Shown here piece by piece: positions 8,546 through 14,741 of a DNA stretch of 39,621 nt. The stretch comes from an uncultured Dehalococcoidia bacterium (GTDB taxonomy: Bacteria; Chloroflexota; Dehalococcoidia; GIF9; UBA5629). The translations under genes were made by a program, and so were the position numbers. Below the pieces are notes generated by a model, which did no database searches, was not told the origin of the DNA, and saw nothing but the letters and a program-made list of their open reading frames with translations. Each line of letters begins with the position of its first letter. Positions within the stretch are counted from its first letter, which is position 1. Location of the stretch: assembly GCA_937975645.1 (NCBI GenBank), contig CALJTV010000036.1, positions 1 to 39,621 of the forward strand, read 5' to 3'.

Positions 8546-9325
8546 TCAGCAGGGCTGGTACCTACCCCTGTACTCAGGCGGCAGCACACTTGCCAGTTTG
8601 CCCATTATATACTCGGTGAGCTCCTTCAACTTTCTCTCAGAGGCTTCACCCTGAACGGGGGGCAGGGTAAAGGGCTTGCCGAAGTTCACCACCACTTTTG
8701 GTCTCCTCAACCAGCCGATGCCTTTCAGCTTTTCCGTACCCCAAATACCAACCGGTATCAACGGTGCGCCGGTGCGCAGAGCGATCAGAGCACAGCCATG
8801 GTATGCCTCTTTAAGCTGACCAGTCTTACTGCGTGTCCCCTCGGGATAGATGCCGAAAACCATCCCCGCCTGCAGTACTTTTATGGAATACTCTACTGCC
8901 TGTTGCCTTTCTTCGATGGTCCCCCGCCGCCGAACTGGGAAAGCCTCGGCTATGTCCATCAAAATCCGGAACAGCGGCACTGGGAAGTACTGGAAAAGCT
9001 CCTCCTTAGCCATAAATATGCTGTCACGGGGCAGGATGCTCAATATATGCAGCACCGGGTCAAGGAGATGCAAGTGGTTGCACACCGCTATTATAGCGCC
9101 ATCAGCCGGCAGGTTCTCCTTGCCCCTGACTTCATAGCGGATGAGGACCTTGAACAATGCCCTGAAAAAAGCCTCAGCTATCTTGAGTGATACCTTTAAT
9201 GTGGGGCGTGAAATGCGGCGCTTGACCACACCGCCCTTGATAGGGAAATAGTAGACCTCTTCCTCCATCGGCTTCCGTCTTTCCCTGGTAGCAACCTTCT
9301 GTCCTTTAAACCATTCGGCTATCAT
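8546..9325 (-). CDS. plsC: 1-acyl-sn-glycerol-3-phosphate acyltransferase (PlsC family)
   Basis: Membrane-associated acyltransferase that converts lysophosphatidic acid to phosphatidic acid. The catalytic H-x4-D motif is in CNHLHLLDP, and the phosphate-binding motif is YPEGTRSKTG; APLIPVGIWG is the third family block. The ATG at 9325 has GGGAGG upstream. The first 40 residues are basic and hydrophobic in patches and precede the catalytic core. The length of 259 aa is usual. It is first gene of a plsC-ispH pair on the minus strand; that pairing of phospholipid and isoprenoid genes probably reflects shared membrane biosynthesis. Confidence 0.9.
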   Translation of the reverse strand: MIAEWFKGQKVATRERRKPMEEEVYYFPIKGGVVKRRISRPTLKVSLKIAEAFFRALFKVLIRYEVRGKENLPADGAIIAVCNHLHLLDPVLHILSILPRDSIFMAKEELFQYFPVPLFRILMDIAEAFPVRRRGTIEERQQAVEYSIKVLQAGMVFGIYPEGTRSKTGQLKEAYHGCALIALRTGAPLIPVGIWGTEKLKGIGWLRRPKVVVNFGKPFTLPPVQGEASERKLKELTEYIMGKLASVLPPEYRGRYQPC

Positions 9326-9355
9326 GGCGGCCCGCCTCCCTGCGTTTATGCTGTA

Positions 9356-9361
9356 ATTATA
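9356..9361 (-). promoter_or_regulatory. Likely -10 box for plsC-ispH
   Basis: On the minus strand a perfect TATAAT lies 31 bp before the plsC start codon. The -35 region at the expected distance is poor, so only the -10 element is offered. Confidence 0.4.
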
Positions 9362-9401
9362 CCTCCACAGTCAACAGGGCTGCCAGTGAGATAGTGTACC
9401 A

Positions 9402-9575
9402 TTTATTCAGGCTTTTCCTTCGTGGTGACCTATTGCCATGGGAACAAAGCTAATAAAGCTTTGTTCAAGGTTCACCCTCACCTCAATCCTCTCCTCTCGA
9501 AGAAGAGGAAGTCTAGAGAGGAAGTCCTCTCTCCCGCTGGGAGAGAGTTAGAGTGAGGGCAAAAGCCTGAATAAA
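9402..9575. repeat. MITE-like element with perfect 15-bp terminal inverted repeats
   Basis: TTTATTCAGGCTTTT (9402-9416) is the exact reverse complement of AAAAGCCTGAATAAA (9561-9575). Nested inside are a second inverted repeat, CCCTCAC (9475-9481) with GTGAGGG (9553-9559), a purine/pyrimidine-rich core of CTCTC/GAGAG tracts, and a separate perfect 10-bp hairpin, GAACAAAGCT (9442-9451) with AGCTTTGTTC (9457-9466). The element lies between the 5' end of plsC and the 3' end of feoB and has no coding capacity. No target-site duplication is obvious. It could be a MITE or REP-type repeat, and on the minus strand its folded RNA could also end the feoB transcript. Confidence 0.55.
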
Positions 9576-9625
9576 AAGAACGCTACTCTGCCACTGAAGT
9601 TCGGCAGGAAATTATATTGTGTCCT

Positions 9626-11368
9626 TTAATCAGGCAAAAGCAGGTTCTGCAACCCACCCACCACCAGAGCTGCCGCCAGCATCACACCAGTAGCCTTAAG
9701 CATATCTTTTAGACCCAGCTCGCGGAGTAAAATAACAAAGGTAGCCACGCAAGGGAAAAGCATGGCTAAAACAGTGCTGGCGACCACTAGTTGTTTGGCT
9801 GTCAATGTCAAAGGCGCCAGCATGCCCACAGCCACGTCCTTACGTAAAAAACCTACCGCCAGAGCGACCACCGACTCCCTAGGCAACCCCAACACCCCAC
9901 TCACCACAGGTGCAGCGACGCCAGCTATGAAGTCAAACACTCCGAAGAGGTAAAGCAGGTTAACTAACAGCACTGCCGCCAGCACTATGGGCAAAGCCTC
10001 CTTGATAAAGATAAACACCCTGAACCATAGCTTCTGCCCAATTACCCGCCAGGGCGGAAAACGGTAGGGCGGGATCTCCACCAGAAGCTCCGGACTGAAC
10101 CCCTTGACAGCGCGGTTAAGGATGAGTCCGATGACGACCCAGGACACAAACAGACTGGCATAGACCAGCGCTACATATCGTATCCCTTCCCTGCCCACTA
10201 ACCCCATCACCATAGCCTGCAAGGCAGCGCAGGGTACCCCGATGGAGATGAGAGTGGCTGCGATAAACCTCTCTCTGCGACTCTCCAGAATCCTGGTAGC
10301 CATAATCGCTGGTACATTGCAACCCAAACCAAGAATGGTCGGGATAATGGCATAGCCATGCAGCCCCAGCCTGTGCAGCAGCGTGTCCATCAGGACTGCC
10401 AGACGCGGCAGATATCCGATGTCCTCAAGCAACCCGAGCACGAAATAGAAGGCAACTATGTAGGGTATGACCACACCGAACTCAATATAAAGCCCGGTGC
10501 TCAGCAGCCCCATGGACTGCATGAAATCGATTCCACCATTTATCAGCCTACCCACGATGATGTCATGCCACATGCCAGCACCGCCGAGAAGAGGGCTCAG
10601 CTTCATTAGCAGTGGCATCCATACCATCTCGAAAAACGGGTCAGAAATATACTTAATGATCCCTTCGCCCACCAGCCTGATGCCACCGAACGCCGCTGCG
10701 AGCACCACTGCAGCTAGCATAAACCCCCACACCGGATGGCTGCTGATATCACCCACAGCCTCACCCAGTGTATGGTGACGGTGGCTCAATGACTGCACCT
10801 GCCCCACTATCTCGCCCACCTTTGCCCACCGCCCCTCGCTACTGGAAAACACCACCTCTGGGGCTCTGGCATCACCCAACCTGTCCACCAACTCCCTCAC
10901 CCCCTCGCCAGTCACCGCCACTGTAGGCACCACGGGAACACACAGCAGTTCCTCAAGCATGGCAACATCTATAGTTATGCCACGGTGACGGGCATCGTCC
11001 CACATATTGAGCGCCACCACCAATGGCTTCCGCTTCTCCAGTAATTCCAACGTAAGCCCCAGGTTCCTCTCCAAGTTAGTAGCATCGACCACATTTATCA
11101 CCACGTCACCTTGCTCGAGCATCTGCACAGCCACCTCCTCAGCTTTGGAGGTAGGCTCCAGTGCGTAAATGCCGGGGACATCGATGACCTCCACCTGTTC
11201 ACCACCCATTCTAAGTAAACCTCGAGTGAACTCGACTGTGGTCCCCGGATAGTTGGAAGTTGTGATATATGTGCCGGTAAGCCGCGAAAAAAGGGCGCTC
11301 TTCCCCACGTTCGGGTTGCCCACAAGGAGGATGCGCCTCGGCTTGTTAGGACACCTAGTCCGCTGCAT
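9626..11368 (-). CDS. feoB: Ferrous iron transporter FeoB (short form)
   Basis: Inner-membrane Fe(II) importer. The N-terminal G domain has G1 GNPNVGKS (residues 17-24), DVPG (G3) and NMWD (G4, where NxxD is usual). After a short spacer come membrane segments with the gate-like sequence GCNVPAIMATRILESRRERF followed by GVPCAALQAM. The product is 580 aa, well below the roughly 750-770 of the enterobacterial type, and the second gate block (typically SCSARLPVY) is replaced by PCAALQAM. It overlaps feoA by 14 bp and is last in fur-feoA-feoB. The altered gate leaves open another metal specificity. Confidence 0.88.
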   Translation of the reverse strand: MQRTRCPNKPRRILLVGNPNVGKSALFSRLTGTYITTSNYPGTTVEFTRGLLRMGGEQVEVIDVPGIYALEPTSKAEEVAVQMLEQGDVVINVVDATNLERNLGLTLELLEKRKPLVVALNMWDDARHRGITIDVAMLEELLCVPVVPTVAVTGEGVRELVDRLGDARAPEVVFSSSEGRWAKVGEIVGQVQSLSHRHHTLGEAVGDISSHPVWGFMLAAVVLAAAFGGIRLVGEGIIKYISDPFFEMVWMPLLMKLSPLLGGAGMWHDIIVGRLINGGIDFMQSMGLLSTGLYIEFGVVIPYIVAFYFVLGLLEDIGYLPRLAVLMDTLLHRLGLHGYAIIPTILGLGCNVPAIMATRILESRRERFIAATLISIGVPCAALQAMVMGLVGREGIRYVALVYASLFVSWVVIGLILNRAVKGFSPELLVEIPPYRFPPWRVIGQKLWFRVFIFIKEALPIVLAAVLLVNLLYLFGVFDFIAGVAAPVVSGVLGLPRESVVALAVGFLRKDVAVGMLAPLTLTAKQLVVASTVLAMLFPCVATFVILLRELGLKDMLKATGVMLAAALVVGGLQNLLLPD

Positions 11369-11618
11369 GTACCTCCACCATCACCCTGCTCGCCATGCCA
11401 AAACCGATAGCTACCTGCACGTTGTCCACCCTCACCATAACCGGACCGCGAAATAGCATTGAGCTTACCTTGCTGACTTTCTTCCCAGGTCTTATGCCTA
11501 GTGCTTCAAGCCGCCGCACTAGACCATGCCCTCCAACTATCTCGACCACCGTACCACTCTGACCGGCACCCATCTTGGATAGTGGCAACACCAGCCTTTC
11601 AGACACTACTTCCCCCAT
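11355..11618 (-). CDS. feoA: FeoA family protein
   Basis: An 87-residue cytoplasmic SH3-like protein that assists FeoB. It has the family pattern PLSKMGAGQSGTVVEI, RRLEALGIRPGKKV and a final VRVDNVQVAIGFGMASRVMV strand pair. GGGGGAGGATAAAG precedes the ATG, a strong ribosome binding site. It overlaps the end of fur by 20 bp and the start of feoB by 14 bp, so the three genes are translationally coupled. Confidence 0.92.
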   Translation of the reverse strand: MGEVVSERLVLPLSKMGAGQSGTVVEIVGGHGLVRRLEALGIRPGKKVSKVSSMLFRGPVMVRVDNVQVAIGFGMASRVMVEVHAAD

Positions 11619-12066
11619 CTTTATCCTCCCCCTTCCATCTGCAGTCAGGGCATAGTCCTACCATGCGAACCTCAACATCGAAAATATCAAAGCCGTACCT
11701 CTCTGCTGTATCTTCTTTCAGCCTCTGGCTCATCGGGCAAACGAACTCCACAACCTTGCCACAAGACACGCATAGGAGATGTTGGTGCTCTGGTTCCGAC
11801 TTCGCCTCGTAATGGTGGTGCTCCTCAATAAAATGGTGCTCCTGCACCAGGCCCAGTTCCTTGAAAAGCTGCAGGTTCCGGTACACTGTGGACAGGCTCA
11901 TTCTGGCATTTTGTTCCTGTGCTTTGCGGTACAGCTCCTCAGCCCCCACATGCCCCGAGCTCTGCTGCAAAAGCTCCAGCAACAGCGTCCGCTGCGCCGT
12001 CACACGCCGGCTACTACCCCCAAGCACCTTCCGTATGCTCAGTGCACGCTCACCACCGTTCGGCAT
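11599..12066 (-). CDS. Fur family transcriptional regulator
   Basis: A 155-residue metal-sensing repressor. The winged-helix domain includes VTAQRTLLLELL, HVGAEELYRKAQ and MSLSTVYRNLQLFKELGLV. The C-terminal dimerisation domain has HHHYEAKSEPEHQHLLC and two zinc cysteine pairs, CVSC and CPDC. Position at the head of feoA-feoB makes iron the likely signal; Zur- or PerR-like function cannot be ruled out from sequence alone. A matching operator lies in its own promoter, so autoregulation is expected. Confidence 0.9.
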   Translation of the reverse strand: MPNGGERALSIRKVLGGSSRRVTAQRTLLLELLQQSSGHVGAEELYRKAQEQNARMSLSTVYRNLQLFKELGLVQEHHFIEEHHHYEAKSEPEHQHLLCVSCGKVVEFVCPMSQRLKEDTAERYGFDIFDVEVRMVGLCPDCRWKGEDKDGGSSV

Positions 12067-12102
12067 TTCAAGACCTAACCTCTGGCATGGAATTAATGCT
12101 AA

Positions 12103-12117
12103 TGCAATTCATTTGCA
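12103..12117. promoter_or_regulatory. Fur-family operator candidate
   Basis: TGCAATTCATTTGCA is a 7-1-7 near-palindrome with perfect TGCAA/TTGCA outer arms, the geometry of a Fur box. It is directly downstream of the -10 box of the fur promoter, over the expected transcript start, where a bound repressor would block initiation. It deviates from the enterobacterial consensus but matches its layout. Confidence 0.55.
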
Positions 12118-12146
12118 ATAATACCAAAAATACCGTCTTTTGGCAA
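12118..12146 (-). promoter_or_regulatory. Promoter of fur-feoA-feoB
   Basis: On the minus strand TTGCCA (12146-12141) and TATTAT (12123-12118) are spaced by 17 bp, and TGG immediately before TATTAT makes an extended -10. The transcript should start around 12111, inside the operator-like palindrome. Confidence 0.6.
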
Positions 12147-12175
12147 GTGTCCTGCTGGTGCCCATTGGTCTGTGG

Positions 12176-13402
12176 TTACAGTCTGTGGAGGGACGAGAAG
12201 AGCAGTGCCACTCCGACGACGCAGAGCAGAAAAGTAAGACCACCTGCCGCCGTTGCGAGCTGCACCCCAGCCCAATCAGCAACAGCCCCGATGATAAGGC
12301 TGCCCGGTAGGTACCAGATGATGACATACAGCCCCATCACCCGCCCGCGAAAGCTGTCAGGGATAATGGACTGGATGAGTGTGTTCGCCACAGCAAAGAA
12401 AATGGCGGCAGCGGCGGCAACCATAGCTGCCAGAAGCAAAGACAATGGGAATGACCCCGAGGCTGAAAACAGGATTAATGTGACGCCAAAGACAAGACCC
12501 CCGATGATGAGCAACCACCCTTTATGCTGGAACTTGCCCAGGGAAGCCACAGTCAATGCACCAGCTATGGCACCAGCGCCCGTTGCCATCATCAACTGGC
12601 TGTATCCCCCAGCGCCTACACCAAGGACGTCCCGGGCAAAAACGGGCATCATCCAGGCATAGGGCAGAGCAAAAAGACAGGCGACTGTTACCAGCACCAT
12701 GATTACCAGAACCGTTCTGTTTCTTACAAGGTAAGTTGCTCCTTCTCCCAGGTTGTCGACCACGCTCGCTTGTTGCGCAGTGAGATATGGTGGCAATGGT
12801 TGCATCATCAGCACCAGCAGCCATGCCAAGATATAACACAGTCCAGCCACATAGAAACAACCGCCGGTGCCTATTACGCCGATAAGGACACCAGCCACAG
12901 CCGGCCCGATAAAACGGCTAACCTGCCAGGCAGTAGAACTCAAGGCTACTGCATTCATCAGGTCGTCCGGCGGCACTACCCTGGGTACAACCGCCATGAT
13001 GGTCGGGTCCCCGACTGACCATATCACGCCTGCGAGGAGAGAGATGGCAACGATGTGCCACACCGTGACTACGCCAGTGATGGTAAATGTCGCCAATGCC
13101 ATGATAAGCAGGACTGCACCCAGGCGACAGAAAAGCAGCAGCTTACGCTGGTCAAACTTGTCAGCGAACACCCCTCCCAGTGGTGCCAGAAACAAAGGCG
13201 GGATGCTAGCACAGAAGACAACCATGCCTACCCAGAATGCAGAATCGGTCAGCTCAAGGACCAACCACCCTTGAGCAGTTACCATAACCCAATAACCTGA
13301 GCCGCCAGCGAGGAGACTTGCCCACAGCAAAGCATAGTTACGGTGACGAAAAGCACGGAGGACAGTCATAATCACCGCGGTAGAAGGTTTATTAAAAGAC
13401 AC
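12176..13402 (-). CDS. MFS transporter (EntS/MFS_3-type exporter)
   Basis: A 408-residue, 12-helix major facilitator related to the EntS-like MFS_3 group, whose members export siderophores or drugs. N-terminal RHRNYALLWASLLAGGSGYWV and the loop GGVFADKFDQRKLLL between helices 2 and 3 are family hallmarks. IQSIIPDSFRGRVMGLY is the matching loop in the C-terminal half. I place the start at the GTG at 13402, because AGAGGAG is spaced 7 bp before it; a GTG at 13423 is upstream of that site. Located beside the iron operon, but with its own direction and gap, so a link to iron is only suggestive. Confidence 0.8.
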   Translation of the reverse strand: MSFNKPSTAVIMTVLRAFRHRNYALLWASLLAGGSGYWVMVTAQGWLVLELTDSAFWVGMVVFCASIPPLFLAPLGGVFADKFDQRKLLLFCRLGAVLLIMALATFTITGVVTVWHIVAISLLAGVIWSVGDPTIMAVVPRVVPPDDLMNAVALSSTAWQVSRFIGPAVAGVLIGVIGTGGCFYVAGLCYILAWLLVLMMQPLPPYLTAQQASVVDNLGEGATYLVRNRTVLVIMVLVTVACLFALPYAWMMPVFARDVLGVGAGGYSQLMMATGAGAIAGALTVASLGKFQHKGWLLIIGGLVFGVTLILFSASGSFPLSLLLAAMVAAAAAIFFAVANTLIQSIIPDSFRGRVMGLYVIIWYLPGSLIIGAVADWAGVQLATAAGGLTFLLCVVGVALLFSSLHRL

Positions 13403-13562
13403 TCCGTGTCTCCTCTGGCCCACCTTAACCTATGGAGCGAAGTGTAACATACTGGACCGACAGCATGCATCCATGGCTATGCTATGACAGAGATGCCATT
13501 TTTTAACAGAATGTTCAAACAGGACTCTGGTAGCCTTTTCCCCAATGCCACGTTTGTCCGAT

Positions 13563-13591
13563 TTGACAAAAACAATTCCAGCTACTACCAT
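13563..13591 (+). promoter_or_regulatory. Promoter for the TIGR04076 gene
   Basis: TTGACA (13563-13568) and TACCAT (13586-13591) are 17 bp apart. The -10 is imperfect (4 of 6), but the -35 is consensus. Confidence 0.45.
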
Positions 13592-13673
13592 TTTCTAACT
13601 GGGCACACCTTGTTCGAGAAGGCAGCGAACAGCGAATATGGCGGCTTTTAGTTTTTAAATGAGGGAGGTAGAG

Positions 13674-13943
13674 ATGGCACGGAAAGCAAGGCTTACTGTA
13701 AAATCTGTTGCTGGCTATTGCAGCGCCGGACACAAAGTCGGTGACTCCTTCATCACCGACGGCGTTACCATCAAGGGCGAGCAAGACCAGGGCATCTGCA
13801 TTTTTGCCCTCCCCTCGCTGGCGCCATACATTACCGCCTATTGCCGCGAGACCCCGGCATCAGACTGGATCAACAAGCTGAGCGAGCTGCAATGCCCGGA
13901 CACCAAGAACACAGTGAAGTTTTCTGTAGAGCCAGTAGATTAG
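13674..13943 (+). CDS. TIGR04076 family protein
   Basis: A small protein of 89 aa matching the TIGR04076 pattern: V-K-S-V-x-G-x-C-S-A-G-H-K-V-G-D, then GICIFALPSLAPYI and a closing CPDTKNTVKFSVEP. The family has no established function; the conserved cysteines (in GYCSAGH, GICIF and LQCPD) suggest metal or cluster binding, which is inference. GGGAGGT lies directly before the ATG at 13674. Monocistronic, converging on the SemiSWEET gene. Confidence 0.75.
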   Translation: MARKARLTVKSVAGYCSAGHKVGDSFITDGVTIKGEQDQGICIFALPSLAPYITAYCRETPASDWINKLSELQCPDTKNTVKFSVEPVD

Positions 13944-13986
13944 CTTCACAATTACTAGCTATTCCAATGTCGAACTAGCAGCAGCC

Positions 13987-14247
13987 CTATTGCTTGCCAT
14001 ACCTTAGCTTGGCATACAGCATGGCAGCCATTAGTCCCAGCGATATGCTGTTCCACAGGATCACTGGCATCAGTCTGAATATAATCCCATAGCTCAGCCA
14101 AGAGATAGTACCAAACAGAAAAAGGATGGTAAAAGGGAGACTTATCTCACGTGCGCTCTTCAGTCGGAAAAGACGCCAGACTTGTGGGATGAATCCCACG
14201 GTGATAAAAAGCCCACCCCCATAACCGAGAAGCTCTTGCCCGATCAA
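13987..14247 (-). CDS. SemiSWEET / PQ-loop sugar transporter
   Basis: An 86-residue membrane protein with three transmembrane helices (about residues 7-25, 37-57 and 62-82). The PQ-loop is in helix 1 (FIPQVWRLFRLKSA), and ISWLSYGI and LWNSISLGLMAAML follow. SemiSWEETs are three-helix half-transporters that dimerise and carry mono- or disaccharides. The start is TTG at 14247 with a perfect AAGGAGG 6 bp upstream. Single gene; its substrate is unknown. Confidence 0.8.
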   Translation of the reverse strand: MIGQELLGYGGGLFITVGFIPQVWRLFRLKSAREISLPFTILFLFGTISWLSYGIIFRLMPVILWNSISLGLMAAMLYAKLRYGKQ

Positions 14248-14374
14248 TCTGAACCTCCTTACTCATCGCTTGCTGAGTATACCTTGCAGTGCTAGCAAAC
14301 AGATAAAGTCAGCCCGTTATTATACAAAATGGCGCCTGACTAAAAACAGTCGTGCACCGGACAATCACCTTTGG

Positions 14375-14403
14375 TTGCCTCTCTATCTGTTTAGGTATAG
14401 AAT
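14375..14403 (+). promoter_or_regulatory. Promoter candidate for the small membrane protein
   Basis: TTGCCT (14375-14380), 17 bp, TAGAAT (14398-14403). The transcript would start at about 14410, the same base as the GTG start codon, so the message may be leaderless. No good ribosome binding site is present. Confidence 0.35.
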
Positions 14404-14409
14404 TGTGCT

Positions 14410-14721
14410 GTGAAGGTCACCTTCTTACCCAGAACGCTTGCCGGAAAATGCTCCGTCTGGTTTATTGTGGCTTTCGCAGCGCTGCTTGTCACGTTTCTGC
14501 TGCTGGTCGCCTCGGGGCAGCGCGGCGGCGAGACTTTCTTCAGCAACCTTTATTTGCTCATCCCCATGCTGCTTGCCGGCATATCAGGTGTGGCTGCCTT
14601 CTCTAGCGGACTCATCAGCGTGATGTGGAAACGAGAACGCTCGGTGCTCGTCCTTCTCGCCATGCTTGTCGGGCTGTTCGTCCTTATCTTCTGGCTGGGT
14701 GAGGTTATCTCCCCTCACTGA
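14410..14721 (+). CDS. Small three-helix membrane protein, unknown function
   Basis: A 103-residue protein with three predicted transmembrane helices (about residues 15-35, 46-66 and 77-97), separated by short loops with basic residues (MWKRER). I do not recognise the family. The GTG start lacks a clear ribosome binding site; the reading frame is otherwise convincing because hydrophobicity is continuous and arranged in proper helices. It converges on the large phosphodiesterase gene, whose stop lies 20 bp away. Confidence 0.6.
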   Translation: MKVTFLPRTLAGKCSVWFIVAFAALLVTFLLLVASGQRGGETFFSNLYLLIPMLLAGISGVAAFSSGLISVMWKRERSVLVLLAMLVGLFVLIFWLGEVISPH

Positions 14722-14741
14722 TCGAAGTGCGTCAGCCAGCG

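Noticed and set aside
8540..9190. Plus-strand open frame (216 codons) opposite plsC
   Set aside because: plsC on the other strand has all catalytic motifs; this frame is its shadow.
9442..9466. 10-bp hairpin as intrinsic terminator for feoB
   Set aside because: The stem is perfect, but AT-rich and without a T-run on the minus strand; treated as part of the repeat element instead.
11919..12662. Long plus-strand open frame (247 codons) across fur and the MFS gene
   Set aside because: It runs antisense to two clear genes and through their shared promoter/operator, has low-complexity Ala/Pro/Ser-rich composition, and matches no family.
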